The position numbers were made by a program, and so were the translations under genes. DNA of 64,000 nt, from contig NZ_CAJHOA010000002.1 of NCBI RefSeq assembly GCF_905120345.1, forward strand, positions 229,773-293,772. The letters run 5' to 3'. Source of the stretch: Denitrificimonas caeni (lineage in GTDB: Bacteria; Pseudomonadota; Gammaproteobacteria; Pseudomonadales; Pseudomonadaceae). Positions 20,625 through 30,762 of this stretch are shown one piece after another. Position 1 is the first letter of the stretch. Each line of letters starts with the position of its first letter. The notes below the pieces were generated by a model. That model made no database searches and had not been told where the DNA came from. It saw only the letters and a list, made by a program, of their open reading frames with translations.

Positions 20625-21431
20625 TCAATAACCTTCACCACTGTAATCAATGTCAAAATTAATATTTTCTACGCGTGATATGCCTGTGTGCAATTGTCCA
20701 TCATCGTATAAATGCAACCAACGGTAGCCAGGCGCTTTATCATCCAGAGCAAAGTCATCACTGTACGGGGTAAACTGCATACAAGTCGAGGGCGCCGCCA
20801 ACCAGCGCACAGCATGCTGTTGCTGATCGAACTCTTGATGCACATGCCCACAAATAACGGCTTTGACATTAGGGTAGCGATTGATAATCGACAACATATC
20901 GACAGCATTCTGTAAGCCAATTTTATCCATCCACACACTATCAATCGGCACAGGATGATGATGTAAGCCAACCAGAATATGCCGATCTCCGGCACTAGCC
21001 AAGGCCTGCTCCAAAAGCTCAAGCTGATCTGGCGCCAACTGGCCGTAGACGTGCTGGGCCACAGACGAATCCAGCAAGACGATACGCCAAGCGCCGATAT
21101 CATAAACAGGTTCAAGCCGCTGGGTGTCTGCACACACCTGCTGCAGCGCTAAGCGCTCATCATGATTACCGGCAAACCAGCGCATCGGCGCACCAAGACT
21201 GCCAGCCATTTCAGCAAAACGTTGATACGAAGCGATCGAGCCATCTTGTGAAATATCACCGGTACATAATAATAAATCAATTTGCGGCTGCTCGGTCGCC
21301 ACCTGTTTTATCACCTGCTGTAAACTATGGTTTGTATCCATGCCCGATAAGCGGCTCTGCAAATCGGCAAACAGATGGCTGTCGGTCAACTGCACAACCG
21401 CGGCATAGGGAATTGTTTGCAATACATCCAT
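20625..21431 (-). CDS. cpdA: 3',5'-cyclic-AMP phosphodiesterase CpdA
   Basis: CpdA hydrolyses cAMP and so limits CRP/Vfr-dependent signalling. The 268-residue metallophosphoesterase shows the dinuclear-metal motifs in order: QLTDSHLF, CTGDISQDG, AGNHDE, LHHHP and CGHVHQ. The start at ATG 21431 has GGA 7 bases upstream; GTG 21443 is the alternative. It is first in a minus-strand unit leading into yqiA and parE, and divergent from the pentapeptide gene. Confidence 0.93.
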   Translation of the reverse strand: MDVLQTIPYAAVVQLTDSHLFADLQSRLSGMDTNHSLQQVIKQVATEQPQIDLLLCTGDISQDGSIASYQRFAEMAGSLGAPMRWFAGNHDERLALQQVCADTQRLEPVYDIGAWRIVLLDSSVAQHVYGQLAPDQLELLEQALASAGDRHILVGLHHHPVPIDSVWMDKIGLQNAVDMLSIINRYPNVKAVICGHVHQEFDQQQHAVRWLAAPSTCMQFTPYSDDFALDDKAPGYRWLHLYDDGQLHTGISRVENINFDIDYSGEGY

Positions 21432-21604
21432 CAACCAGTCCACTCAACATAAAATTAAACCTGTGCAAGTATGCGTACAGTTCGCATCTGGAGCAAATCC
21501 AATCCCCGCACTTAGGTTAAGCTTAGACCAAAACAGTTTGCTTGCATAAAATCTAAAAACAATGCCTATACTGAGAGCCGATTGCGTCCTACTGGAGAGT
21601 CGCC

Positions 21605-21958
21605 ATGAGCCGTCCAAGAAAACTCGACCACCCTCTTTTCTTGTTGCTGACTGAGGAAAAAATCGACAGTTTTAATAGCCAGAAAGCAGACTATGTCAGC
21701 TCTGGGCTTTTAAACTTTCAAGGCGCGGACTTACGCGGTTTAAATTTGCGCGGACTGGATGCTGCGGGCATTGATTTTAGAGACGCTTACTTTCGCAGTT
21801 GCGACCTGCGTGGCATTGATTTTAGAGAGGCTCAGCTGGAGGGCGCGAGCATGAATCGCGCAAAAATATCAGGTTGCTATTTTGCCAACAATTTAAGCGC
21901 TGAAGAAATTGTGATGTCCTTAACCACTGGAACTCGGATGCGCTGCAATACACAATAA
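21605..21958 (+). CDS. Pentapeptide-repeat protein
   Basis: This is a small 117-residue protein. Residues about 38-100 follow the A(D/N)LXX pentapeptide pattern (ADLRG, LNLRG, IDFRD, CDLRG, IDFRE, AQLEG, ASMNR, AKISG), predicted to form a short right-handed quadrilateral beta-helix. Proteins of this shape have varied roles, including DNA mimicry; nothing here selects one. ATG 21605 follows GGAGAG. A possible promoter lies upstream (TTGCAT, 19-base spacer, TATACT). It is followed 65 bases later by the purine permease. Confidence 0.8.
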   Translation: MSRPRKLDHPLFLLLTEEKIDSFNSQKADYVSSGLLNFQGADLRGLNLRGLDAAGIDFRDAYFRSCDLRGIDFREAQLEGASMNRAKISGCYFANNLSAEEIVMSLTTGTRMRCNTQ

Positions 21959-22023
21959 GCGCGACCCCTGCTTTTTTGAGCGCAGACTGCTATTATTCGC
22001 GTTTTATGCAGGCAGTTTATCCC

Positions 22024-23316
22024 ATGCTTGAAAGACTCTTTCAGTTGCAGGCCAACAACACCACTTTCCGTACCGAAGTTTTGGCAGGTATTACCACCTT
22101 CCTGACCATGGCCTACATCCTCTTCGTTAACCCCAATATGCTGGCAGAAATCGGCATGGATCATGGTGCGGTATTTGTCGCCACTTGCTTAGCTGCGGCC
22201 ATTGGCTCGGCCATCATGGGCCTGCTCGCCAACTACCCGATCGCCCTAGCCCCCGGCATGGGCCTGAATGCCTTCTTTACCTATACCGTAGTGGGCACCA
22301 TGGGTTACTCATGGCAAGTCGCGTTGGGTGCGGTATTTATCTCCGGCTTCTTATTTTTCGCGATGTCGATTTTTAAAATCCGTGAGTGGATTATTAATAG
22401 CATTCCAATCCCGTTACGCTCAGCGATTAGTGCCGGTATTGGTTTATTTCTCGCATTAATTGCGTTAAAAAATGCGGGGATAGTGGTCGGTAATGCTGAC
22501 ACTTTGGTGGCCTTAGGTGATTTAGCGCAACCGGCGCCCATCTTCGCTGCACTGGGCTTTGCCGTGATTGTCGCGTTGGCTTATCGACAAGTCACTGGCG
22601 CAGTCATGATTGGTATCCTCCTAGTGACCAGTTTATCGATTGGCCTAGGGTTTTCCAGGATGGACGGTTTTGTCAGTATGCCGCCAAGTATGCTACCGAC
22701 GTTGCTGCAACTGGATATCGCCGGTGCGTTTGATATTGGTTTAGTCAGTGTGATTTTTGCTTTTTTGTTTGTTGATTTATTCGATACCTCTGGCACGCTT
22801 ATTGGTGTGGCGCAACGCGCCAACCTGATTGATAAAGACGGTAATATGCCACGTCTCGGTCGCGCTTTATTAGCAGATAGCACCGCCACTATGGCCGGGG
22901 CTTGTATGGGCACCTCGACCACCACCAGTTTTGTTGAGTCTGCCGCAGGCATCGCCGTTGGTGGTCGTACCGGATTGACGGCCTGCGTCGTGGCTGGGTT
23001 ATTTCTACTGAGTTTATTCTTTGCGCCCTTAGCCTCAGCGATTCCTGCTTACGCCACCGCGCCTGCGTTGTTCTTTGTCGCAGTTTTGATGACCAGTGGT
23101 CTGGCCACCATCGATTGGGATGATCTCACCGTTGCTGCACCTGTGGTAGTCGCTGCATTAGCTATGCCTCTTACATTTTCTATTGCCAACGGCATCGCCT
23201 TTGGTTTTATCAGCTGGACTGCGATTAAACTGCTCAGCGGACGCTGGAAAGACCTCAATAGCGCCATGTGGATTTTATCCATTCTCTTTATCATTAAACT
23301 GGGTTTCTTTGCCTGA
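22024..23316 (+). CDS. NCS2-family purine permease (AzgA type)
   Basis: The 430-residue inner-membrane transporter of the AzgA/GhxP/AdeP branch imports adenine or guanine/hypoxanthine by proton symport. It has many hydrophobic helices, the TTFLTMAYI start segment, and the conserved [10 protein letters not shown] and [14 protein letters not shown] motifs. The choice between adenine and guanine/hypoxanthine cannot be made by eye. ATG 22024 with AGGCAG upstream is preferred to 21976. Its TGA stop shares a base with the trmA ATG (TGATG), so the two are translationally coupled. Confidence 0.93.
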   Translation: MLERLFQLQANNTTFRTEVLAGITTFLTMAYILFVNPNMLAEIGMDHGAVFVATCLAAAIGSAIMGLLANYPIALAPGMGLNAFFTYTVVGTMGYSWQVALGAVFISGFLFFAMSIFKIREWIINSIPIPLRSAISAGIGLFLALIALKNAGIVVGNADTLVALGDLAQPAPIFAALGFAVIVALAYRQVTGAVMIGILLVTSLSIGLGFSRMDGFVSMPPSMLPTLLQLDIAGAFDIGLVSVIFAFLFVDLFDTSGTLIGVAQRANLIDKDGNMPRLGRALLADSTATMAGACMGTSTTTSFVESAAGIAVGGRTGLTACVVAGLFLLSLFFAPLASAIPAYATAPALFFVAVLMTSGLATIDWDDLTVAAPVVVAALAMPLTFSIANGIAFGFISWTAIKLLSGRWKDLNSAMWILSILFIIKLGFFA

Positions 23317-24404
23317 TGCCACATACCGACGACTCTTCTGCCGCTTATTTAGCGCAACTGAACGCCAAGCAAGCACGCTTACACAACTTACTCAGCGAGT
23401 TTAATGCGCCAGCGCCGCAGGTGTTTGCCTCGGCTGAGCAACACTATCGCTTACGCGCAGAGTTCCGTTTATGGCGTGAGGACGGCTTGCGTCACTACGC
23501 GATGTTTGCACCGGGTGATAATCGCACGCCTATTTTCGTCGAAGACTTTCCGATTGCCAGTGAGCGAATCAATCAACTGATGCCGCGTTTAAAAAGCGCT
23601 TGGAGTAACAATACCGCGATCTCGGAACGATTGTTTCAGGTGGAATTTTTAACCACATTATCCGGCGAGGCGTTAATCACCCTCTGCTATCACCGCCCGC
23701 TGGATGATGTTTGGCAAGCCGCTGCTGAGCAGTTGGCTGCAGAACTTAATGTCAGTATTATTGGCCGCTCACGTGGCAAACGTAACGTTATTGGTCGCGA
23801 TTATGTGGTCGAAAAGCTCAAGGTGGCCGATCGCGTCTTTAGCTACCGTCAGCCTGAAGGAGCCTTTACTCAGCCCAACGGCGCAGTCAATACGCACATG
23901 CTAAATTGGGCGTATAACGCACTGGGCGAGCAAACAGATGATCTGCTGGAGCTGTACTGTGGCAACGGCAACTTCACTCTGCCTCTGTCGACGCGGGTGC
24001 GCAAAGTATTAGCCACTGAAATCAGTAAAAGCTCAGTCAACGCGGCATTAGCGAACTTGGCTGACAATCAGATTGATAATATCGAGTTGGTGCGTTTGTC
24101 TGCAGAAGAGCTGACCCAAGCCTTAAATGCTGTACGTGAGTTTCGCCGCTTGGCCAACATTGATTTAGACAGCTATCAGTTTGGCACAGTATTTGTCGAT
24201 CCACCGCGTGCAGGTATGGACAGTGATACCTGTGAATTGGTGCGGCGTTTCCCGCGGATTCTGTATATTTCCTGTAACCCAGAGACCTTGGCCGAGAATA
24301 TCCGCCAACTCAGCGATACTCACCGCATTACACAAACAGCTCTGTTTGACCAGTTCCCGTGGACCGAGCACATGGAAAGTGGTGTGCTGCTGGAACGTAA
24401 ATAG
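23316..24404 (+). CDS. trmA: tRNA (uracil-5-)-methyltransferase TrmA
   Basis: TrmA makes 5-methyluridine at position 54 of tRNA using S-adenosylmethionine. The 362-residue protein has the SAM site [14 protein letters not shown], the segment DPPRAGMD, the catalytic cysteine in YISCNPETL and the C-terminal base region [11 protein letters not shown]. It lacks the iron-sulfur cysteine cluster and TRAM domain of the RlmC/RlmD relatives, which supports TrmA. It is coupled to the upstream permease and ends before a strong terminator. Confidence 0.97.
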   Translation: MPHTDDSSAAYLAQLNAKQARLHNLLSEFNAPAPQVFASAEQHYRLRAEFRLWREDGLRHYAMFAPGDNRTPIFVEDFPIASERINQLMPRLKSAWSNNTAISERLFQVEFLTTLSGEALITLCYHRPLDDVWQAAAEQLAAELNVSIIGRSRGKRNVIGRDYVVEKLKVADRVFSYRQPEGAFTQPNGAVNTHMLNWAYNALGEQTDDLLELYCGNGNFTLPLSTRVRKVLATEISKSSVNAALANLADNQIDNIELVRLSAEELTQALNAVREFRRLANIDLDSYQFGTVFVDPPRAGMDSDTCELVRRFPRILYISCNPETLAENIRQLSDTHRITQTALFDQFPWTEHMESGVLLERK

Positions 24405-24442
24405 TTCTATTGCTCTGCGGCAGTGATATGGCTAAGCCTGAA

Positions 24443-24475
24443 AAACAAAAAACGGCACAAAAGCCGTTTTTTGTT
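24443..24475. terminator. Bidirectional terminator between trmA and the btuB-like gene
   Basis: The stem AACAAAAAACGGC with GCCGTTTTTTGTT gives A-rich and T-rich flanks on both strands, serving converging trmA and the TonB-dependent receptor gene. Confidence 0.85.
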
Positions 24476-24498
24476 TGCCACAGCATTAACTGAGGATA

Positions 24499-26409
24499 TT
24501 AAAAATTATAGCCTACAGATAATACTGTAACGCGCTCAGCCGCCGGATAATAATACGGGCCAGCAAAAGGACTCAAACCTGCATGGCTATCGTACTTTTT
24601 ACCCGTTAGGTTATTAACACGTAACTTAGTTACGACATGCTTATATTCATACTTAAGAGCAGCATTGAAAACTGTAAAGCCACCTTCTTTCTCTTGCTCG
24701 TGCTTATCATCACTCGACAAATAACGTGGGCCTGTGTAGTTCGCCTCTAACTGCGCAGTCATACGCTCAAAAACCGTATAATTAACTTGAGCGCTGGCCA
24801 TATGTTTTGAAACCCAAGCCACCTCTTTATCTTTAAAGCTGCCCGCACGGTATCGTGCATCAGTTAACGTATACTGAGCGCTGACAGACAAGTCATCGAT
24901 AATCTGTCTATTGGCTTCTAACATAAATCCCTGGCGACGGGTTTTATCAAGGTTGATGTTCGCACCCTTGCCATTCCACGAATTAATATTATTTATTTCA
25001 GAGTCGTACATTAATTCATCATCAAGATCGAGACGGAACGCACTCAGCTGATAACTCTGCAACGCATCTTTCCACTCAACACCTGTCTCCCAAGACGTAC
25101 CGAGTTGCGGCTTAAGAAAGTCCACGCTAGGTAGCGTAAATCCGTTCTCATCGACGTTAGCCCAACGCAGAACATCTTCACGCTTCACGAAGCTACGCAC
25201 GTGCTCGCTAATCTGCCAAGACACGCCGATACTCGTGCTTTCTTCGCGATCATTATGCTTGCTCGAGTTTTTGAAATCTTCTTTAACCTGACTGGTTCTG
25301 TAACCCAAACTAACCGTGACGTCGTCACCTAAGCCTTGACTCATACTGGTATACCAGTCGCGACGGACTTGATCATACTTAGAGCCCCACGCTTGATAAT
25401 CACTTTCTATTTGGTCATAGCCGAGCAACACTTCAGACAAACCTAAGCCAGAGTCAAATCTCGCGGTCAGCCTTGGATTAAAACTATCGGTACGTATCGA
25501 CTGTTTATTTCTGCCATACGAATAAAAAAGCCCATCTTGATCTGTATTGGAATAGTCAAAATTAAAATTAAAAATATCATTAATTTTTTGCTCTAACGCA
25601 AAGCGATGAACCTGCGTCTTAGTGTCATTCCAGTCACTGCTATTGGCTTGTTTTCTATTCTGATCTTTCTGAGCAGCTGATAGCGTGCCTGGGTATTTCA
25701 GTTCATCATCAATCGTACTGTACTCATATAATGCCCATCCATTTTCATGATCAAATCTTAATCGTGAAAAAACATTATCGTAGTTTGATTCATTATGTTT
25801 ACGATAGTTATCAGAGCTATTTGACTCGCCACTCATATACGCGGAGAAACCCGCCCCTAGGTGTGCAAATAGGTTACCTCGATACGCCTCGGTATCTTGC
25901 GATCCTCGCGAAACCTCGATATATGCTGAATTCTGTAAAGGTTGACGGGTGATAATATTAATGACACCACCAACCGCTTGATCGCCATACAACACAGTAC
26001 CGGCACCACGAATAATCTCAATACGCTCAATATTTGACAAAGGAACGCTATTGAAATCTGCCCCACCCATAAACGGCTGATTTAGAGCACGGCCATCAAC
26101 TAATAACAGCGTGTTATTAACAGAGTTCTCACCAAAGCCACGCAAACTAAACGTAGCACGACTGCCATTACCAATGGTGTCATGCACTTGAATACCGGCT
26201 TTGCCACGTAAAACATCTAATAAATTAGTAGCAACACTCTTTTCTATATCGTTACGCGTAATGACTTGTACGCTTGCAGGCACAGGACTGCTCAAGCGGG
26301 TCGCTCGCGTGACAACCGAAGGTTCTAGTTCATAAGGTTCTGTTTCAGCAGCATACAAATTTGCGGCAGGTAATAACGCTACGGCAAGCGCGAGGCGGGA
26401 CAATTTCAT
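24499..26409 (-). CDS. btuB: TonB-dependent outer-membrane receptor, cobalamin (BtuB-like)
   Basis: The 636-residue outer-membrane receptor has a Sec signal peptide (about 1-20, ending LYAAE), a TonB-box-like segment near the mature N-terminus (PSVVTRATR), a plug domain (TLLLVDGRALNQP, IERIEIIRGAGTVLYGDQAVGGVINI) and a 22-strand-type barrel ending in the terminal aromatic GYNF. The cobalamin assignment rests mainly on the B12 riboswitch directly upstream; the body alone would only say TonB-dependent receptor. ATG 26409 has GAGG 11 bases upstream, and that site lies inside a predicted sequestering hairpin. No btuCDF genes are adjacent. Confidence 0.88.
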   Translation of the reverse strand: MKLSRLALAVALLPAANLYAAETEPYELEPSVVTRATRLSSPVPASVQVITRNDIEKSVATNLLDVLRGKAGIQVHDTIGNGSRATFSLRGFGENSVNNTLLLVDGRALNQPFMGGADFNSVPLSNIERIEIIRGAGTVLYGDQAVGGVINIITRQPLQNSAYIEVSRGSQDTEAYRGNLFAHLGAGFSAYMSGESNSSDNYRKHNESNYDNVFSRLRFDHENGWALYEYSTIDDELKYPGTLSAAQKDQNRKQANSSDWNDTKTQVHRFALEQKINDIFNFNFDYSNTDQDGLFYSYGRNKQSIRTDSFNPRLTARFDSGLGLSEVLLGYDQIESDYQAWGSKYDQVRRDWYTSMSQGLGDDVTVSLGYRTSQVKEDFKNSSKHNDREESTSIGVSWQISEHVRSFVKREDVLRWANVDENGFTLPSVDFLKPQLGTSWETGVEWKDALQSYQLSAFRLDLDDELMYDSEINNINSWNGKGANINLDKTRRQGFMLEANRQIIDDLSVSAQYTLTDARYRAGSFKDKEVAWVSKHMASAQVNYTVFERMTAQLEANYTGPRYLSSDDKHEQEKEGGFTVFNAALKYEYKHVVTKLRVNNLTGKKYDSHAGLSPFAGPYYYPAAERVTVLSVGYNF

Positions 26410-26420
26410 TTAGATTAAAT

Positions 26421-26513
26421 CCTCAAAAATAAAAACAAACTTTTGAGGAGGGCAGGAACAAGCGCACAAAACGAGCACGGCACTTGACGGTGCCGCCCTC
26501 CGCAACACCCGTC
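26421..26513 (-). promoter_or_regulatory. Expression platform of the B12 riboswitch
   Basis: Between the aptamer and the ATG I see three alternating elements on the minus strand. A P13-like stem GACGG/CCGTC (26509-26513 with 26486-26490) has a loop holding GTTGCGG (26500-26506), complementary to the aptamer loop L5 (CCGCAAC, 26621-26627). GGAGGGC in that loop (26495-26501) can pair with GCCCTCC (26447-26453). CCTCAAAA (26441-26448) can pair with TTTTGAGG (26421-26428), which contains the Shine-Dalgarno. The last two pairings overlap at 26447-26448, so they compete. Confidence 0.65.
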
Positions 26514-26524
26514 GAAATCCATAA

Positions 26525-26692
26525 GGCAGGTCTACGGGCTAACGAATGCATCTGTTCACCTTCCCAGCTTAAGAGCCAGTGGTCATTGAACAAACGTGCG
26601 GAGAAAACGCGTCGTTTACCGTTGCGGGGGCAGCGTAAGTAGGCTTATGCCTCTTAACTTCCCTTTTCAGGCTGGCATAACCAGCGCACCTT
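26525..26692 (-). ncRNA. Cobalamin (adenosylcobalamin-type) riboswitch aptamer
   Basis: Read on the minus strand, the hallmark aptamer pieces occur in order: GGTGC and TGCCAGCCTGAAAAGGGAA, GCCTACTTACGCTGCCCCCGC followed by CAACGGT, the B12-box-like CCACTGGC, CTGGGAAGG, and the closing AGCCCGTAGACCTGCC. These are the conserved segments of the cobalamin riboswitch family. It lies 115 bases upstream of the btuB-like ATG and starts just after a good promoter. By family knowledge cobalamin binding represses the downstream gene. Confidence 0.93.
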
Positions 26693-26711
26693 ACAGAATC
26701 AAAGTGCGCGC

Positions 26712-26740
26712 ACAATAAACGCACCGATGCTGCAGGTCAA
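26712..26740 (-). promoter_or_regulatory. Promoter for the riboswitch-btuB transcript
   Basis: On the minus strand a -35 TTGACC (26740-26735) and a -10 TATTGT (26717-26712) are 17 bases apart. Transcription would begin near 26705, just before the aptamer. Confidence 0.7.
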
Positions 26741-26797
26741 GTTTAGGAAAATATAAGGCAGACAATTATTACGCTAAAAGTTTCAAATTAGAGCGGA

Positions 26798-28666
26798 TTA
26801 AGCTAAGCGCTGTTGCACTGCATACAGAATACCGTCGACATCTAAACCACACTCAGCCAACATTTGCGCGGGCTGTCCATGCTCGACATATAAATCAGGC
26901 AAACCGAGCTGCAGTAAGGGTACAGCAAGTTGTGCGGCCGCCAAAAACTCGCCCACTGCGCTGCCCGCGCCACCCATCACCGCATTTTCTTCAAGCGTGA
27001 CAAACAATCTATGCTCTGCAGCTAAACGCTGAATCAGCGCCTCATCCAGCGGTTTGACGAAACGCATGTCCACCACTGTCGCATCCAATTGCTCAGCAGC
27101 CTCTAAAGCCGCTGCCAACTGCACACCAAACACCAAAAATGCGACACCTTGTCCTTGACGACGCACAATACCTTTACCCACTGGCACAGCCTCTAAACTG
27201 GCACTGATCTCAGCGTTAGGCCCCGTACCGCGCGGGTAACGCACTGCTGCTGGACCAACATGGTGATAGCCGGTATTGAGCAGCAGACGTAATTCGTTTT
27301 CATCGCTGGGCGTCATCACCAGCATATTCGGAATACAGCGCAGATAAGACAGATCAAAACTTCCCGCATGAGTCGGGCCATCTTCACCGACTAAACCGGC
27401 ACGATCCACGGCAAACAACACATCCAGATTCTGCACCGCTACATCATGAATCAACTGATCATACGCACGCTGCAAAAACGTTGAGTAAATCGCGACCACT
27501 GGTTTCGCACCTTCACACGCCATTCCTGCCGCTAATGTCACCGCATGCTGCTCAGCAATCGCCACATCAAAATAACGCTTTGGATACTGCTCACTGAAAG
27601 CAATCATATCCGAGCCTTCTTTCATAGCTGGAGTAATACCGAGCAAACGCTCATCCTGCGCGGCCATATCACACAGCCATTGCCCAAATACAGCAGAGTA
27701 ACGCGGGCCTGCTGGCTGACTGGGAGCAGAGGCTTTTTTCGTCATCGCGTGATAAACAATTGGGCTTTGTTCTGCGGGTGCAAAACCCTTACCTTTTTTG
27801 GTCACCACATGTAAAAACTGCGGCCCTTCTAGCTCACGCATATTGCGTAACGTGGTCAACAGCGTCGGCAAATCATGGCCATCAATCGGACCAATATAAT
27901 TCCAGCCTAATTCTTCAAACATAATGCCCGGTGCAAACATACCCTTGGCATGCTCTTCGGTTTTGCGCGCAATTTCCCACGCACCTGGTAGGCGCGACAG
28001 AATTTTCTTACTGCCCTCACGCATCGTCGAATACGTACGACTGGTGAGAATCTTCGCCAAATGATTGGATAAACCGCCAACATTATTGGAGATCGACATA
28101 TCGTTATCATTCAGGATAACCAACATATCGGCACCGGTTTCTGGCGCATGATTCAATGCTTCAAAGGCCATTCCCGCCGTCATGGCACCATCGCCAATCA
28201 CTGCCACGCTTTTACGCTTGCTGCCTTGCAACTTCGAGGCAATCGCCATCCCCAAGGCAGCACTGATCGAGGTGCTTGAATGTCCCACACCAAAGGTATC
28301 GTATTGACTTTCACAACGGCGTGGAAATGCAGCGAGGCCATCTTTCTGGCGCATACTCAGCATCTGTTCACGTCGACCCGTGAGGATTTTATGCGGGTAG
28401 GCCTGATGGCCGACATCCCACACGACACGGTCATCCGGCGTATCAAACACATAGTGCAACGCCACGGTCAGCTCAATCACCCCTAAGCCTGCAGCAAAAT
28501 GTCCGCCGGTTTGGCCCACACTCCACAAGAGAAATAAACGCAACTCATCGGCTAAGGTAACCAGCTCAGTTTCAGACAACAGACGCAACTCTGTCGGCGT
28601 CAGGGCACGGTCTAGCAATGGCGTAATAGGGCGCTCAGCAGGGATTTCATGAAAAGTTTTAGGCAT
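26798..28666 (-). CDS. dxs: 1-deoxy-D-xylulose-5-phosphate synthase
   Basis: DXS condenses pyruvate and glyceraldehyde 3-phosphate in the first step of the MEP isoprenoid pathway, also feeding thiamine and pyridoxal synthesis. The 622-residue protein has the [15 protein letters not shown] start, the thiamine-diphosphate motif [14 protein letters not shown] with NDNDMSIS, and the second-domain [15 protein letters not shown]. In many proteobacteria it follows xseB-ispA; here both flanks are unrelated and a 212-base region precedes it, so it is probably monocistronic. The Shine-Dalgarno is weak. Confidence 0.98.
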   Translation of the reverse strand: MPKTFHEIPAERPITPLLDRALTPTELRLLSETELVTLADELRLFLLWSVGQTGGHFAAGLGVIELTVALHYVFDTPDDRVVWDVGHQAYPHKILTGRREQMLSMRQKDGLAAFPRRCESQYDTFGVGHSSTSISAALGMAIASKLQGSKRKSVAVIGDGAMTAGMAFEALNHAPETGADMLVILNDNDMSISNNVGGLSNHLAKILTSRTYSTMREGSKKILSRLPGAWEIARKTEEHAKGMFAPGIMFEELGWNYIGPIDGHDLPTLLTTLRNMRELEGPQFLHVVTKKGKGFAPAEQSPIVYHAMTKKASAPSQPAGPRYSAVFGQWLCDMAAQDERLLGITPAMKEGSDMIAFSEQYPKRYFDVAIAEQHAVTLAAGMACEGAKPVVAIYSTFLQRAYDQLIHDVAVQNLDVLFAVDRAGLVGEDGPTHAGSFDLSYLRCIPNMLVMTPSDENELRLLLNTGYHHVGPAAVRYPRGTGPNAEISASLEAVPVGKGIVRRQGQGVAFLVFGVQLAAALEAAEQLDATVVDMRFVKPLDEALIQRLAAEHRLFVTLEENAVMGGAGSAVGEFLAAAQLAVPLLQLGLPDLYVEHGQPAQMLAECGLDVDGILYAVQQRLA

Positions 28667-28754
28667 TGAAATGTCGTGTTAATTCATCAAGAGGGTGAAG
28701 TTTACCCCAAAGTAAACAAAGTCCACAGCGCTGCACTGCGCATTCGAGAATTTA

Positions 28755-28795
28755 GTCGCTTTTATCCGCTTTTAATCTGCTTTTTAATAAGCGCT
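28755..28795 (+). repeat. Three short tandem-like repeats upstream of the CbiM-like gene
   Basis: Three copies of a roughly 10-11 base unit follow one another: CGCTTTTAT, CGCTTTTAAT, TGCTTTTTAAT, then AAGCGC. The spacing is about one helical turn. They lie between the divergent dxs and CbiM-like genes and could be operator repeats or chance AT-rich sequence. Confidence 0.35.
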
Positions 28796-28878
28796 TGCCT
28801 GCCAAACAACACAACTCTGTTAAAGTATTGTTGAGTGGCAAGTCACGCTAAAAACTCTGATTGCTAACAGGTCATACC

Positions 28879-29565
28879 ATGATTGCAAGCATGTTATTAA
28901 ATGAAACCTTTCTACTATGGGGTTGGCTATTGTATGGCCCGCTGCTGCTTTATGCTATCTGGCGCGCACCCTGGGTTGAGCTGTTTAGCGACAGCCGCCG
29001 CCAACACCTCGTATTTGGCACTGTTCTGGTACTTTGCGCGCTATGGTTATTGCGTCGCGACTTTCCTAGCGGCTTATCTTTTCACTTTATCGGCATGACC
29101 GCCGTAACCTTGCTACTGGATTGGCCATTAGCACTGTTGGCCGGCTTTATTGCACAACTGGCCTTACTGGCACTGGGCAAACAAGAGTTGAGCGCCTTAG
29201 GAGTCAATGGCCTGTTACTGATTATCCTACCGGTTTTTATTGCTCACTGCTGTGCTAAAGCGATTGAACGTTTGCGGCCTGAAAACTTATTTATGTACAT
29301 CTTTTTTTCTGGCTTCTTCCCAGCAGCACTGACCGCTGCACTGTGCGTTGTGAGCGGCACACTGCTGCTCTGGAGCAGTGGTATTTATCAATTCTCACCC
29401 GAGCTTGAAGATTTTTTCGGCATGCTGCTACTGGTGGCTTTTCCTGAAGCCTTTATTAACGGTATGGCCGTCACTGCATTTGTCGTGTTTAAACCAGAAT
29501 GGTTAGAAACTTTTAATTACAGCCGCTACTTACAAGCACCTTGGAAAGATGATTCTGAGCAATAG
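28879..29565 (+). CDS. CbiM-like ECF-type permease, predicted membrane protein
   Basis: The 228-residue inner-membrane protein has about six hydrophobic helices. The segments LSFHFIGMTAVTLLLDWPLALLAG and LSALGVNGLLLIILPVFIA, and the late FPEAFINGMAVTAFVVF, resemble CbiM, the substrate-capture component of cobalt/nickel energy-coupling-factor transporters. The usual metal-binding N-terminal MHI is not obvious (it starts MIAS), and no cbiN, cbiQ or cbiO genes are adjacent, so metal transport is uncertain. ATG 28879 has AGG 8 bases upstream; the frame opens at TTG 28861. rfbB follows 66 bases later. Confidence 0.7.
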   Translation: MIASMLLNETFLLWGWLLYGPLLLYAIWRAPWVELFSDSRRQHLVFGTVLVLCALWLLRRDFPSGLSFHFIGMTAVTLLLDWPLALLAGFIAQLALLALGKQELSALGVNGLLLIILPVFIAHCCAKAIERLRPENLFMYIFFSGFFPAALTAALCVVSGTLLLWSSGIYQFSPELEDFFGMLLLVAFPEAFINGMAVTAFVVFKPEWLETFNYSRYLQAPWKDDSEQ

Positions 29566-29631
29566 ATTTGCAGTCAGAGCGGTGTATTTTTGTTAACCTA
29601 ATTAGCTATTTATCAAACATAGGAGTGGGCA

Positions 29632-30762
29632 ATGAAACTTTTGGTTACCGGCGGCGCTGGTTTTATTGGTTCCGCGGTGATTCGTCATATTATTCAGCAC
29701 AGCCAAGATTCAGTAGTGAATGTGGACAAACTCACCTACGCCGGCAACCTTGAATCGCTCATCGAAATTAGTGACAGCCCACGTTATAGCTTTGCTCAAG
29801 TGGATATCTGTGACCGTGTAGCATTAGATCAAGTCTTTGCTGAGCACCAGCCCGACGTGGTGATGCACCTAGCAGCAGAGTCGCACGTTGATCGCTCCAT
29901 TGATGGTCCCGCAGAGTTTATTCAAACGAATATTGTCGGGACCTACCAATTACTCGAAGCAGCTCGCGCTTATTGGAATACGCTGGATAGCCAAGGTAAA
30001 CAAGCGTTCCGCTTTCACCATATCAGTACTGATGAAGTCTACGGCGACCTACCGCACCCAAGCGATAATGTCGACTTACATGACGCCTGCGACCCTGTCG
30101 ATCTGCCATTATTTACCGAAGAAACATCCTACGCTCCAAGCTCTCCCTATAGCGCCAGCAAAGCCAGCTCCGATCATCTCGTGCGGGCATGGCAACGCAC
30201 CTATGGTTTGCCAGTACTGATCACTAATTGCTCAAACAATTACGGTCCGTATCACTTTCCGGAAAAGCTGATTCCACTGGTGATTCTTAATGCTTTAGAA
30301 GCTCAACCTTTACCGATTTACGGTAGCGGTGATCAAATCCGTGACTGGCTGTATGTTGAAGACCACGCTCGCGCGCTCTATAAGGTGATTTGCGAGGGAC
30401 AAGTCGGTGAAACCTACAATATCGGCGGGCATAATGAAAAACAAAATATTGATGTGGTGCGCACCATCTGTAGCGTACTCGATGAGTTAGCGCCCGCTGC
30501 TGCGCGCAATCTTAAAACCGCTGAAGGACGACCACTAATTAGCTACAACAGCTTGCTAACGCATGTTGCAGATCGACCAGGGCACGACCGTCGCTATGCG
30601 ATTGATGCGAGCAAAATTCAACGTGAATTAGGCTGGTCACCTGCCGAAACCTTTGAGTCGGGCTTAAGAAAAACCGTACAGTGGTATTTAGATAATCAAG
30701 CATGGTGCCAGCGCGTTCAAGATGGCAGCTACCAACGTGAACGCTTAGGAGCACAAAAATGA
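29632..30762 (+). CDS. rfbB: dTDP-glucose 4,6-dehydratase
   Basis: RmlB (RfbB) converts dTDP-glucose to dTDP-4-keto-6-deoxyglucose for O-antigen and exopolysaccharide sugars. The 376-residue extended SDR protein has the NAD motif GGAGFIGS, the [15 protein letters not shown] segment, the catalytic STDEVYGDL and the YSASKASSD (YxxxK) motif. ATG 29632 follows AGGAG. Its TGA overlaps the rfbA ATG by 4 bases, so translation is coupled. It is first of a three-gene rfbB-rfbA-rfbC set. Confidence 0.97.
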   Translation: MKLLVTGGAGFIGSAVIRHIIQHSQDSVVNVDKLTYAGNLESLIEISDSPRYSFAQVDICDRVALDQVFAEHQPDVVMHLAAESHVDRSIDGPAEFIQTNIVGTYQLLEAARAYWNTLDSQGKQAFRFHHISTDEVYGDLPHPSDNVDLHDACDPVDLPLFTEETSYAPSSPYSASKASSDHLVRAWQRTYGLPVLITNCSNNYGPYHFPEKLIPLVILNALEAQPLPIYGSGDQIRDWLYVEDHARALYKVICEGQVGETYNIGGHNEKQNIDVVRTICSVLDELAPAAARNLKTAEGRPLISYNSLLTHVADRPGHDRRYAIDASKIQRELGWSPAETFESGLRKTVQWYLDNQAWCQRVQDGSYQRERLGAQK

